DNA of 64,000 nt from Avena insularis (Eukaryota > Streptophyta > Magnoliopsida > Poales > Poaceae), in assembly GCA_023614405.1 (NCBI GenBank), contig CM042687.1, forward strand, positions 233,208,292 to 233,272,291, in the 5' to 3' direction. Numbering within the stretch: the stretch's first letter is position 1; each line of letters starts with the position of its first letter. A model generated the notes under the pieces. That model ran no database searches, was not told the origin of the DNA, and saw only the letters and a list, made by a program, of their open reading frames with translations. The translations under genes and the position numbers were made by a program. Of this stretch, positions 34,770 to 46,517 are shown in pieces.

Positions 34770-37440
34770 AAGCATCCCCAAGCTTAACTCCTTCTCGTCC
34801 TCGAGTAGGTAAGTTATAAAAGAATAATTTTTGAGGTGACATGCACCATCAAAACCAAGATCAAACCATTTGCAAGCATTGAAAGCTGGGATCAAAGAAC
34901 TCTAAACATGTGCATGAAAGATGTAGTTCTCACAATAAGACAAAGTAACTATGCATGAAACATGAAAGGCTATAAACAAAGATCATGAATAACATGCATT
35001 GAAAAAGTTTGTTTGTTTCACATACAGAAAACATGGCATAGTGGCATTCAGATTGTCCCTCATGGACTAGCAAATAGATGCATAGGACACCTTCAAAGTT
35101 CATAAGAGTGACTAGATACAAATTGCACAAGAATAAGCAATATCAACAATATGCATCAATCAATAAGTTTTGGGACAATGCACATAGAACTAAAAATGGC
35201 AACTATGCTCTCTTAACTGGTGCCTAAAGGTAAAAGGTGGAGACTCAATATAATAGTGGAAGAAAGGCCATTCATAAAGGGAAGCAGGGATTTCAAGTTT
35301 CAAAAAGATCTTCCAAAAATTATTGTACTTGTTAGCTTTCAGCCCTCATTGCCCCTATCATAAACATCTTGAAGTGATTAAGGTTAAAGTGAACAAACTA
35401 TGGAGTATATTCTTGACAAAGTATAAGTTGGCAATCTCATGTCCCTTGAATATGAGGGACGCACCTCATGCTACTCAAATTTAGTCACCTATAAGTTCTT
35501 GTCATAGTAAGTACATGTGTATCATAGAGAACCGCCAACGAGGTACCCCTTGCACATGGTACAGGAGTTATCCCAGAACCAAAATGACAAGGCAAGCAGA
35601 CAATGAGCATCTCAACGATCTTTCTATTTGCTATTTTCATAGGTTTTTATTGAGGATGCTTCACAGATTGCTCATTATGGTGATGCTGCAAGTTTTCACC
35701 AAGATTAGGCATGGCTTAGGCTAGCGGTCCAGGCGTTTCTCTAACACAAAATACATAACTCCATGGACTTACAAGTTCCCTTTTTATTTCACACCGGCGA
35801 CATCTAGACAAAAGAGCATGATATCAACTGTGTACAAAATACAAGTGCAATGTTGAAAACGTTACCCATGACAACATGGTTCTGCTAATTCCAACGTATA
35901 AGTGCAAGCATATACAACATAGATGACACAATGGTTCAATTTTATTAGGGTCGAGGAATATAAAGTGTGCCATCAAGTTAGTGAGAGCTTTAATCACTAA
36001 GTTTTCACATAACAAAATACTTTTTAATTGGAAGATAGCTGAAAACAAGAATATACTTGGAATGGTGTAACACACCATGCATAGGAATTGATAGTGGACA
36101 CTTTGGAATAACTTTGTTTCTTGGGAGTTGGAAGCATGAGTAGAGCTTACTCATACAAGTGGAGGCTAGCAAAAGACTGGGAGCAACCAACTAAGAGAGC
36201 AATAATAGCCATAATCATGCAGAGCGACAAAACATTACTAATCAAAGCATAGAGTGGTACTACAAGTCAAGTACTAAATGATCATAGAGGCGATGGTGAC
36301 TTTTTCATAGTCATAACATGGTGTGAGCATGTGCCAAGTCAACCCAAACAAAACATCAAAGGAGAATACCACAATACTATGCTTTTGCATGCTAAAACAA
36401 TGCATGATTACTTCAAGGCACACTAAGAAATCCCAATTGTTTGGAACAATTCATGCTATAGCAATAATCAATAAGCATAAGGTCAAAACAACACCTAGCA
36501 TGAAATGCAAAAGTCTAAGTCACAGTCAATGCAAGGTCGTCTTGCACTTTCAAGCAAGAATTTTCTACTCCTTTCCAACAGCAATCAACTTATTTGAAAC
36601 AACACAGCGAGAACGGGGGTCCAAACTACTTTATTCAAGCAAACTAAAAAAACTAAGAAAAGCAAACGAAAACTAAGATGCTCCAAGAACAACACAACAG
36701 TGCATGAAACAATAAAAACGAAGTGTCTAGAAAGACCTGAGCTTTTTATTGATGAAGAAGGGGATGCCTTGGGAATCCCCAAGCTTTGACGCTTGTACCT
36801 ATTGGATATTTCTTGGGGTGACACCAGGGTGGCATCCCCAAGCTTTAGATTTTGTCCATTCTTCATCTCATTACATCATTCTCTCTCTACACCTAAAATT
36901 TTCCCATCATAAAAACTTCACACAATCTTCATTAGCAACATTAGTGTATTCAAAAGATAATAGACCCTTGGGTTTAGCTTTAGAACAGAAAAACTTTCTC
37001 TAAAAACACAAGCTACTGTAGCAACTCCTTCAAAAAGCTCAATTTACCAAAAAGAACCCAAAAAGGAATCAATAAGAAGCAAATGGAAATAATGGCAGAA
37101 ATCTGTCAAAATAGACCAGCAGGTAGAAACCGATTTTTTCGAAGACCTTCTGTTGCTCAAATCAAAAGGTGTTTTACTAACGAAAGTTATCTCACATACT
37201 GGTGGATTTATTCGTAAATTTTCATCTCAATCCGACTTACAGAGACTCCTCACGATTTCTTATGGTGGAGGACAGAAATCTATTTCGGGACAGCAACTCC
37301 CCAAATCTTACTTCCCTCTCATTAGAGGTCATTCTTGGCACAAAAGGCAAACAAAAAGGATAAGGAGAGGTCATTACTGAATTAATAACTTCCAAGAGTC
37401 AAGGAAACTCTTGGGTTATCTCCCAACAAGTGCTTTTCTT
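34770..37440 (-). other. Element D 3' non-coding region, shared with elements F and G
   Basis: About 2.65 kb without a gene. It ends at the polypurine tract. Most of it is homologous to 45530-48747 of element G (opposite orientation), and part to 53100-54789 of element F: for example the stretch containing AGCAGAACC and ACATGAGATTTCCA. Short open frames here are not conserved in frame between the copies. Confidence 0.75.
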
Positions 37441-37474
37441 TAACGCCTTTAAGTTAGGCACAAGAAGCAAGAAA

Positions 37475-38561
37475 TTAAGTATTTTCAAATGAAGAAGCAT
37501 TAACATCAAACCTTGCTTTCAAAGGAGGAGCTAAAAGAAAATTCTCTCTCCTCATAGGGAAGTGTTCAATACCTTTCTTGAATGGAAATTGATATTTAAT
37601 GGTGCCTTTTTTCATATCAATGATGGCACCAACAGTTCTAAGAAAAGGTCTTCCCAAAGTAATAGGACAAGAAGCATTGTATTCAACACAAAACATAGAA
37701 ATCAACAGGGACATAAGCATTGTTAACCATAATGAGAACATCATTAACACTCCCCATGAGTTTGTTCTTAGCATTATCATTGAGTGGGACATCCAAATAA
37801 CAATCTTCCAAAGGTGGCAAATCAAGCATTTCATAAATATTCCTAGGCATAATAGAGACACTAGAACCAAGATCACATGAAGCTTTGAGATCAAAGTCAT
37901 TCACTTTCATATTAATAATGGGTTCCCAACTATCTTCTACTTTCCTAGGAATAGAAGCTTTGTATTTTAACATCTCTTCCTTAATCTTAACAAGAGCATT
38001 TGTAGTGTGTTTGGTGAAAGCAAAATGCATATCACTAGCATCAAGACTTCTAGCAAGTTTTTGCAGGAACAAAATCACTTCAGAAATATTGCAACCATCA
38101 AGATCAAAATCAAACTTAGCATCACTAGTAGTATACTCATTAGGCTTAGGCATTGTTAGAGGAGGAATAGGGACTTCTTGTGGTTTAGTGGTATCCATAT
38201 TAGTGGTGATGGTGCACACACTATTGTTTCTATCAATTTCAGGTTCCCTTTCCCACTTAGCATGAAGTTGGGCTAACAGTCTAACATTTTCATCAATAGT
38301 AACATGTATGGCATGAGTAGCAGCAAAGGTACTTTCCATGGTTTCAGGTTTAGCAGCCATTTTTAATCAAAGAGGACTGTGCTTCAGACAAAGAGGAAAT
38401 ATTTTTCTCTACATTTAAAAGCTTTTCCTCCACAGTCTTGTTGAAAGTGGTTTGTTTACTAATAAAGTCTTTGAGCATGACTTCAAGTTCAGAGGGGGCA
38501 CTTCTAGCATTGTTGTAGGAGTTTCCATAGGTGACACTGGGATTGGACCAAAACCAGACAT
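37475..38561 (-). pseudogene. Element D short gag-protease gene, frameshifted
   Basis: It starts at an ATG at 38559-38561 (MSGFGPIPVSPMETP). The reading moves to a second frame over about 38465-38365 (DFISKQTTFNKTVEEKLLNV), then back, so the two indels compensate, before a last shift near 37690. The main part has an Athila-type retroviral aspartic protease: SCDLGSSVSIMPRNIYEML, where DLG stands for the usual DSG/DTG, then DVLIMVNNAYVPVDFYVL and ASCPITLGRPFLRTVGAIID. The gag part is only about 200 residues and lacks a zinc knuckle. No polymerase follows. The protease would process gag if expressed. Confidence 0.8.
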
Positions 38562-38748
38562 ACTAGCAACTAGAGCAAGAACTGATTTTTTTTGTGTTTT
38601 TGATAAGAGAAAGCAAAACAAATAACTATTTTTTTGGAGTTTTTGATAAAAAGAGGCAAACAAAACCAAGCAAAATAAACTAAGTAAACCAAAAACAAAG
38701 TAAAGAGAAAGGTTGAGGAGGACTCCCCTTGTGAAGACGTCCTTAGCC

Positions 38749-38766
38749 TCCCCGGCAACAGCGCCA
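38749..38766 (-). other. Primer binding site of element D
   Basis: TGGCGCTGTTGCCGGGGA on the minus strand, eight bases inside the LTR end. It is close to the complement of plant tRNA-Asp used by Athila-like elements. Element G has TGGCGCCGTTGCCGAGGA at the same place. Confidence 0.8.
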
Positions 38767-38774
38767 GAAAATAT

Positions 38775-40316
38775 TGATGGCGATGTGTCAACATGGAGCG
38801 CTTCGTCGGGAAACCCCAAGAGCAAGGTATGATGCAGCATAGCAGCAAGTCTTCCCTCAGTAAGAAACCAAGGTTATCGAACCAGTAGGAGGAAGGAAAC
38901 GTCTCAAAGGTGTTGCAAGAAACATGGAAACCTGCACAACACAAACTCAAGACTTTTCCCCAACTAACAGTGAGGCTGTAAATCTCACCGGTTGCTGTAA
39001 CAAAGGATTAACTGTATGATGTGGAAGGTGATGATGGTTTGCAGCAAGTAAATAGTAACAGTGGAAGATGTATCAATGGTAAAGATTGGACCGCGGTCCA
39101 TATTTCACTAGAGGTGTACTCCTTAGATAAACAAACATGGCATGCTGGGTAAACAAATTACAGCATGGCAATTGACAGGACTGAGTAAGGCATAACAATG
39201 CAATACTAGACATAAAGATCCTATGAGATTCTATTGGGCAATACAACAAGATACATAGACCGCCATCCAACTTCATCCATGACTAGAAGTCCACCTTTGG
39301 TTTATCATCTGATCCCTCTCCAGTATTAAGTTGCAAGCAATAGACAACTGCTTTAAGCAAAGTGTGTAAGGTAAATAGTCCACTTCTTCCATGAACAAGA
39401 GACTGTTGTTTTCTCCCTAGTGGCAACAGCACATCTACAACCTTAGAGATTTCTGTCACTTCCCTTGATTAAATAGAGGCATGAACCCACTATCGAGCAT
39501 AAATACCCCCACTTGGATTCACTAGCAACTACTTGGCCAAGATAGCTACTAACAACGGACAGCATGCAAGATCACAAACAACACAGACATTATATAATCA
39601 ATAAGACAAAACCATTAATCAATCTGACATAGTAATCTCAATATCCATCGGATCCCCGCAAACACAACATGCATGATTACAAATAGATGAGATCTTGATC
39701 ATGAACGAACCTCACAAGATCTAGACATGAAAGCACAAGGAGGAGATACAACCATCTAGCTACTACATGGACCCATAGTCCAAGGTGGAACTACTCACGG
39801 GCTGGCATGATGAAGAAGAAGGCCTCTGGGATGATCTCCCCTTCGGCAGGGTGCTGGGAAGAGCTTCAGATCCCCCTGATCTAGGGACGATGGTGGCGGC
39901 GGCTATAGACGGTTTCGTGGAATATTGATCGGGTTCTTAGGGTTTAGGCATCGGGGGCTTCTTATAGGCGAAGAGGGGAGGCTAGGAGGCGTCCAGGGGG
40001 GCCACACGCTACCCAGGCGTGGCCCAGGGTGGGCCCGCTCCTGGGTGGGGTGCGGTCGCCCAGTTGCGCCCCCTCCATCTCTCCTCTGGACTCCGTGTTC
40101 TCCTTGGTGAAATATTGACTTTGGATTTTGTCCCGTCCAATTCCGAGAATATTTCCTTACTAGCAGAAAACAGGCAACTGGCACTGTGGCAACTTGTTAA
40201 TAGGTTAGTACCAAAAAATATATGAAAAGCACCTCCAAGTGTGGACAAAGCAAAGAAAAGTAGATACTAAACAAGCATGGAACATTAAAAAATATAGATA
40301 CGTTTCCGACATATCA
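38775..40316 (-). repeat. Element D 5' LTR, complete, 1542 bp
   Basis: Plus orientation runs TGATGGCGATG to GACATATCA. It is the same family as the LTRs of element G (42435-44013, 48748-50320) in opposite orientation. It contains a TATA-like CTTATAAGAAG on the minus strand near 39960. Right flank is ATTGC; the partner copy of that duplication is out of view. Confidence 0.9.
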
Positions 40317-40655
40317 ATTGCCGGGGGTACCACCCGCTCAGGGAGTCAGATGGTGCCGATCTTCCCTACCTAGAAGCATAGGCTTCCAAGCATCATATCG
40401 ACTTTGTCTCCCACAAAATCGAAATCTTGGAGTGTTGCAGGCGAGTGAACGGTGAAGTCGATGGTGCCAAAAAGGAGGTGGTTCTCCACAGCAGAGGAGT
40501 CGAAGATCGCGGTGGATGGGGCCATCACGATCGCACAATCAGCATCCCCATTTCCTACAGATGGCGCCAATTGACAAGGGTTTGACTTGTTGATGACTGG
40601 GTTCCTGCACCAACAATAGGGTTATTGCAGTACTTGTAGCAGCAAATATTTAAAG
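40317..40655 (-). mobile_element. Fragment of another minus-strand LTR element: gag start, PBS and LTR edge
   Basis: On the minus strand ATTGGCGCCATCTG (40571-40558) looks like a PBS, preceded by a TGTCA-ending LTR edge starting at 40572 in plus orientation. It is followed by an open frame of 66 codons beginning MAPSVGNGDADCAIVMAPST. Both sides are cut: at 40316 by element D, and somewhere between 40575 and 40655 by a junction with element F's gag. The exact right junction is not visible. Confidence 0.5.
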
Positions 40656-40659
40656 AGTC

Positions 40660-41750
40660 ATGGACAAGGTTATGTGCCTTGATTCATGCACATAATGGAT
40701 GTCCATTACCTAAAAATGAGCTTCTTGATATCTATTATAATGGCTAACTGATGAATCTAGGACATACCTGGATAGTTTTGCTGATTGTGTTTTCAGGAAA
40801 AGAACTCCTGCATAAGCTGAAGAATTAATGGCTAAAATAAGCAAGAATTATGATGATTGGACTTCAACTAAGCCAATTACACCTGAACCAATTGCGCCTG
40901 AACCAACTCCAACACCAATACCAAAAAAGAGGGGAATGATTGAATTAAATGATGAAGTGATGAAAAAAAGCTAAGAAATGTCTTATGGAGAAGGGTATTA
41001 GATCTGAAGATGTGAAGAATTTACCTCCTATAGAAGAATTATGTAAGACAATTTCCCACTCATCCACTATTGAGTTACACTCTCTCCAACACTTCGATGA
41101 AGGTGACATCCCCTATGGTAAACCTCCTGATCAATGTTTAGAGGAACTTGACATTTTTATTGTTAAACAAGGTAATTTTAATAAACAAGTTCAGAATCAT
41201 TTATTGGAAAACTCTAGAGCTATTAATGTGTTGAAAGATATTGTGGAGAGAACTGCTAGTGATGTTAAAATGCTTGTTAAACACTTCCAAATGGTTCAAA
41301 CCCAAATTGATCAACTTGCTAAGGTTTAAAAAGATATGCTAGTTAATGCTTCTAGAGATAAACATGCTTATAGAATTAGAACTAGGAGTGGTGTTGCCAC
41401 TCAAGATCCTTTTATATCCAGAGGGACACCATAAAAGAATTGACAAGGATTCTCAACAAGTTGAAAATAGTGGTAGTCCTCATAAGAGAAAGAAAAAGAA
41501 ACATAAAACATTTGAGGAACCCTCTGAACCTGTTGTAGATCCTAATAGTATATATGTCTCTAATGCTGAAACTGAAAGCGGTAATGATAAAAATGATGCT
41601 CCTGATAAGGAAGAAATTGAAGAAGAACCTGAGAAGCACACTAAGAACACTAGGTGCACTAAGGAAGATTTTATTGCTAATATACATGGTAGTGAAAGAG
41701 AACCTTGGGTGCAGAAACCAATGCCTTTTCCTAATAAGAAACACAAGTGA
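40660..41750 (+). pseudogene. Element F gag, 5'-truncated and frameshifted
   Basis: Readable peptides in changing frames are NGCPLPKNELLDIYYNG, LTDESRTYLDSFADCVFRKR, EELMAKISKNYDDWTSTKP, then an open stretch 40985-41329 with EDVKNLPPIEELCKTISHSS and HHLLENSRAINVLKD-like sequence. After a TAA at 41327-41329 and a shift near 41430 the frame 41430-41750 is basic then acidic (DKEEIEEEPEKHTKN). This is the Athila-like gag with its hydrophilic linker before protease. It lacks its N-terminus. Confidence 0.75.
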
Positions 41751-42429
41751 AAGGAGGAAGAACACTATAACAAGTTTTGTGAGTGGATGAAACCGTTATT
41801 TTTGCAAATTCCTTTTACTGATGCTATTAGGTTGCCTTCTTATTAAAAGTATATGAATGATATTGTCTCTAATAAAAGGAAGATTCCTAATGAGGAAATT
41901 TCTACTTTTCTTGCTAATTATTCCTTCAATGGTAAGGTTCCAAATAAACTTGGTGATCCAGGTATTCCAACTATTCCTTGCTCTATAAAAAATAATTATG
42001 TTAGAACTTCTTTGTGTGATTTGGGAGCTGGAGTTAGTGTTATGCCTTTTTCTCTCTATAAGAGACTTCAACTACAGAAATTGATACCAACTGATATATC
42101 TTTGCAAATGGCTGATAACTCAACTACTATTCCTGTTGGTATCTGTGAGGATGTTCCTATTAAAGTGGCTCATAATTGCTTGGTTTTAACTTATTTTGTT
42201 GTGCTTGAGATGCCTGAAGATGATAATATGTCTATTATTCTTGGGAGACCTTTTCTTAATACTGTAGGTGTTGTCATCAATTGTAATCAAGGAAAAGTAA
42301 CTTTTAATATTAATGACAAAGCGCATACTGTCTATTTCCCCAAGAAGATTGATAAGAGCTATGGCATGAATTCAATTGAAAATATTGAAGGCATCAAAGT
42401 TGGAGAAATATATTGTTGATGTTCCATGC
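41751..42429 (+). pseudogene. Element F protease region
   Basis: Same frame as the end of gag, after a TGA at 41748-41750 and a TAA at 41844-41846, then open to 42419. It encodes an Athila-type aspartic protease: TSLCDLGAGVSVMPFSLYK with DLG in the active-site position, VLTYFVVLEMPEDDNMSIIL, and GRPFLNTVGVVINCNQGKV. The sequence ends in IKVGEIYC and a TGA. Bases 42206-42416 are repeated at 50322-50532 on the far side of element G. Confidence 0.85.
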
Positions 42430-42434
42430 TTGAG
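42430..42434 (+). repeat. Target-site duplication of element G, left copy
   Basis: TTGAG just before the LTR start at 42435. The right copy is TTGAG at 50321-50325. Confidence 0.9.
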
Positions 42435-44013
42435 TGATACATCGGAAACGTATCTATATTTTTTGATGTTCCATGCTTGTTTAGTATCTACTTTTCTTTG
42501 CTTTGTCCACACTTTGAGGTGCTTTTTATATGTTTTCTGGTACTAACCTATTAACAAGTTGCTACAGTGCCAGTTGCCTTTTTTTTTGCTGTTTTTGGTT
42601 CTAGAAAAGCTAGTAAGGAAATATTCTCGGAATTGGATGGGACAAAATTCAAAGTAAATATTTCACCGAGGAGAACATGGAGTACAGAGGAGAGACGGAG
42701 GGGCGCCACAGGGCGGCCGCACCCCCCACCCCTCGAGCAGGCCCACCCTAGGTAACCCCTGGGCAGGGTGTGGGCCCCCTGGCCGCCTCCCAGCCCCGCC
42801 TCTTCACCTATAAGAAGCCCCTGATCCCTAAACCCTAAGAACCCTATCAATCTTCCACTAAACCGTCTGTAGCCTCTGCCACCATCGTCCCTAGATTGGG
42901 GGATCTGAAGATCTTCCCGGCACCCTGCCGGAGGGGAGATCATCCCGGAGGCCTTCTTCTTCGTCATGCCAGCCTCCAGTATGAAGCGTTAGTAGTTCCA
43001 CTTTGGACTACGGGTCCATGTAGTAGCTAGATCGTTGTGTCTCCTCCTTTGTGCTTTCATGTCTAGATCTTGTGAGCTCCGTTCATGATCAAGGTCTCAT
43101 CTATTTGTAATCATGCATGTTGTGTTTGCAGGGATCCGATGGATATTGAGATTACTATGTCAGATTGATTAATTGTTTTGTATTATTTATTCTATCATGT
43201 CTGTGTTGTTTGTGATCTTGCATTCTCTCCGTTGTTAGTACCTATCTTGGCCAAGTAGTTGCTAGTGACTCCAACAGGGGGTATTTATGCTTGATAGTGG
43301 GTTCATGCCTCTATTTAATCCAGGGAAGTGACAGAAATCTATAAGGTTGTAGATGTTCTCTTGCCACTAGGGATAAAACAACGGTCTCTTGTTCATGGAA
43401 CAAGTGGATTATTTACTTTACACAGTTTGCTTAAAGAAGTTGTCTGTTGCTTGCAACCTAATACTAGAGGGGGTTCGGATGATAACCCAAAGGTGGAATT
43501 CTAGTCATAGATGCGGTTGGATGGCAGTCAATGTATCTTGTTGTATTGCCCAATCGAATCTCATAGGATCTTTATGTCTAGTATTGCATTGTTATGTCTT
43601 GCTCAGTCCTTTCAATTGCCCTGCTGTAATTTGTTTACCCAGCATGCCATGTTTGTTTATCTAAGGAGAACACCTCTAGTGAACTATGGACCCCGGTCGA
43701 ATCTTTAACATTGATACATCTTCCACTGTTACCGTTTACTTTCTGCAAACCACCATCACCTTCCACACCATACAGTTAATCCTTTGTTACAACAACCGGT
43801 GAGATTGACAACCTCACTGTTAGTTGGGGCAAAGTCTTGAGTTTGTGTTGTGCAGGTTTCCACGTTTCTTGCAACACCTTTGAGACGCTTCCTTCCTCTT
43901 ATTGGTTCGATAACCTTGGTTTCTTACTGAGGGAAGACTTGCTGATGTGCTGCATCATACCTTCCTCTTGGAGTTTCCCGACGAAGCGCTCCCACGTTGA
44001 CGCAGCGCCATCA
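42435..44013 (+). repeat. Element G 5' LTR, 1579 bp
   Basis: Starts TGATACATCGG and ends GCGCCATCA. A TATA-like CCTATAAGAAG lies at about 42808, followed by a telobox-like AAACCCTAA that is too short to mean a telomere relic. Confidence 0.92.
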
Positions 44014-44021
44014 AGATTTTC

Positions 44022-44039
44022 TGGCGCCGTTGCCGAGGA
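44022..44039 (+). other. Primer binding site of element G
   Basis: TGGCGCCGTTGCCGAGGA, eight bases after the LTR. It is near-identical to the complement of plant tRNA-Asp. Confidence 0.85.
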
Positions 44040-44260
44040 GGCTAAGTACGTCTTCACAAGGGGAGTCCTGCATAACCTTTCTCTTTACTTTGTTTTTAGT
44101 TTGCTTAGTTTCTTTTGCTTGGTTTTGTTTGCCCTTTTTATCAAAAACTCCAAAAAATTAGTTTAGTTTGGTTTGCTTTCTCTTATCAAAAACACAAAAA
44201 AATTAGTTCCTTCTCTAGTTGCCGGTCTATTGTTGCCTTGCTTTGTCATGCTTTCTATCA

Positions 44261-45521
44261 ATGGATGGTTTCTTTGAAACTAGTTCTTATTGGCAAGGTG
44301 GGTTCATGGAAGAAGAAAAGTATTATTATAAGGAACACTGTTTGTCACAAAAAGGGAAACACTTATGGGAACAAATTGATAAGTTGAATACTATTGCTAG
44401 AGAGGTGTGCTCTACTTATAATATTACTTATTTCTTTGATAAATCTTGTTGTTGTAGGAGGTTTAAACACCTACCTTTTCAATGTGAGTATAATGCTGAT
44501 GTTACCATATCTTCTTATGTTAAAGGAAATTATGACTTTTATGATGTGGAACAAATTGAAGAATTCATTGCTTTCAAGGGTGCATTTGAACTTGCCAGTT
44601 TGCTTGAAAATACTGATGATGCACCTTATGAATATGATTTTTATGAGATACTTAAATTTTTCTTTGATAGTTAGAAGGAAGAAAATGGATATATTCTTGA
44701 ATATTTTAATAGGTGCTTTCCACAAATGGAAGAGACTAATGCCTTGCAGGAGCCTATTGAAGAAGAAATTCCTGAAACTGAAAGCTCATTAGGTGAAAAA
44801 GAGGAGGAGAGTGATGGAAAGAGGAGGAAAAATGGATCTACCCATGCCTACCTTCTAATGAGAGTAACTATTTACCTCTTACATTATTTGATTGTCCCCC
44901 ATGCTTACCAAAGGAGTATGAATGTTATGTTCCTATGGATTCTTTTGAAATACCTACCATGGGTAAAACTTGTGATAATAGTTATGCTCATGTTATCTAT
45001 GATAATCCTATATTTGTGCCTAACTTCAAAATGCATGGTACTAAATATTTTTCTTAGAAAATGTTTATGATAAAGCTCTAGATGATGGTCCTATATTGAA
45101 TGATCAGTCACCTTATTACAAAATTGTTAAAAGTGGGTTTGAAGGTTTTAATCCCACTATTTTTGAGCTTGATAAAAATTATGTGTTTGTAGATCATGAA
45201 AAACATGCTTTATATGATATTTATATTGTTGAGTGTATTCATGAGACTACTGAAAGTTATTATGAGAGAGGGAAACATGGTCTTATGTATCTCAATAATA
45301 TTAAGTTTCCCCTCTTTATGTTGAAAATCTTGAAGTTGCACTTGTTTTGTTTTCCTATGCTTGTTGTTTTGTGCTTCTTTGATTTATTTTCTTACAAGAT
45401 TCCTATGCATAGAAAGTGGGTTAGACTTAAATGTGTTTTGAATTTGCCTCTTGATGCTCTCTTTTGCTTCAATTCATATTTCTTATGTGAACATCTTCTC
45501 AAACTATCATGCCTAACTTAA
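44261..45521 (+). pseudogene. Element G ORF of unknown function, broken
   Basis: From an ATG at 44261 (MDGFFETSSYWQGG) the frame is open to a TAG at 44672-44674. It continues in the same frame to about 44825, shifts (EEKWIYPCLPSNESNYLPL and CPPCLPKEYECYVPMDSFEI), meets a TAG at 45056-45058, and shifts again to end at 45519-45521. The N-terminal part has a Cys-rich patch, FDKSCCCRRFKHLPFQCEYN. The middle is acidic (EEIPETESSLGEKEEES). The C-terminus has a hydrophobic stretch (LFCFPMLVVLCFFDLF) that could span a membrane. I do not recognise the family. About 420 codons in total. It stands where gag would be expected. Confidence 0.55.
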
Positions 45522-45961
45522 AAGCATTAAAGAAAAGTACTTGTTGGGAGATAACCCAAGAGTTTTCTTGAGTCTTATAAGTTATTACTTCAGTAATGAC
45601 CTCTCCTTATCCTTTTTTTTGCTTTTTGTGCCAAGAATGACCTCTAATGAGAGGGAAGTAAGATTTGGGGAGTTTCTGTCCCGAAACAGATTTTTGTGAT
45701 CCACCATAAAAATTCTTTAGGAATCTCTGTAAGTCCGATTGAGCTAACAATTTACAAGTAAATCCCCCAGTATGTTAGATAACTTTCGTTAGTTCAACAC
45801 TTTTTGATTTGAGCAACAGAATGTCTTCGAAAAAATAGGTTTCTACCTGCTGGTCTGTTTTGACAGATTTCTGTCATTATTTGCATTTGCTTCTTATTGA
45901 TTCTTTTTTGGGTTCTTTTTAGGAAATTAAGCTTTTGGAGGGCATTGCTACAGTATCTTGT
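45522..45961 (+). other. Element G 3' non-coding region, first part
   Basis: No gene seen. It contains TTGGGAGATAACCCAAGAGTTT (45545), which matches element D (37405-37425, opposite strand), and continues with the same homologous sequence up to the hAT insertion at 45962. Confidence 0.7.
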
Positions 45962-45969
45962 GTTTTTAG

Positions 45970-46509
45970 CAGTGTTCAAAAAATCGTCCAAATCAGCGAT
46001 TAATAGGCCGATTAATCTCTACTAGGGACCTGACCGTGTCGATTATCACTAATCGTTTGTGTTAATCGTTTATCCCGATTAATAGCTTTGACACTCCGAT
46101 TACTAGGTATGTTCCCGATTAATTATTGCACTTGGTCAAAAAAGTTGCAAAATTATCAACACATATCGCCCATTCATCCGCTATCCTTCCTTAATGAAGT
46201 AGGTTTTGCGAAGCTCCCGCTCGATCCCTGCCTCCAGGAGCTCGATTTCCGCCATCACCAACTAGTTCCTTGTCGTTGTTGACAAGTTCCTCGTAGTTGT
46301 CTTGTGGATCTAATCCAGGAGCTCGAGGCTGCCTTTAATAGGGTTGGTGGTCGAGGTGCAAGAGGAGTCATACATGTTTTAGGTGCTAATTTTTGTAGGT
46401 TGCACCGATTAATAACCGATCGATTAAATCAGTTAATCGTCCGAATTACGATTAGTCGCTACTCACAAGCCAGCCGAGCAGTTAACGATTACCGATTTCC
46501 TTACCATTG
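45970..46509 (+). mobile_element. Non-autonomous hAT element in element G
   Basis: A 540-bp insertion relative to element D. It is flanked by the perfect 8-base duplication GTTTTTAG (45962-45969 and 46510-46517). Ends are CAGTGTTC and, inverted, CAATGGTA, sharing 12 of the first 17 bases with the other end. Eight-base duplications and CARTG ends are hAT hallmarks. The first 170 and last 110 bases are dense in CGATTAAT and its complement ATTAATCG (about fourteen close matches), as expected for subterminal transposase-binding motifs. There is no transposase ORF. The middle, 46190-46380, has higher GC and nothing I recognise. Confidence 0.85.
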
Positions 46510-46517
46510 GTTTTTAG

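Larger units (their letters stand above)
22649..40316 (-). mobile_element. Element D: Athila-like non-autonomous Gypsy element, interrupted by element E
   Basis: Minus strand. The 5' LTR is 38775-40316. The PBS is next to it, then a short gag-protease gene, then about 2.6 kb of non-coding sequence and the polypurine tract. The 3' LTR is in pieces at 22649-22999 and 34259-34769, with element E (23000-34258) in it and element C at its left. Bases 22649-22999 match about 39490-39834 and 34264-34769 match 39834-40316. No RT, RNase H or integrase is present, so it must move with borrowed enzymes. The Athila-like label rests on the protease type. Confidence 0.85.

Noticed and set aside
42206..42416. 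211-base direct repeat flanking element G as its target duplication
   Set aside because: Target duplications of LTR elements are about 5 bases and the true one, TTGAG, abuts both LTRs.
42820..42850. AAACCCTAA telomere-like motif
   Set aside because: Single short motif near an LTR TATA box; fits a telobox, no tandem array.
46190..46380. Host gene capture in the middle of the hAT element
   Set aside because: Higher GC than the ends but no recognisable peptide in any frame.
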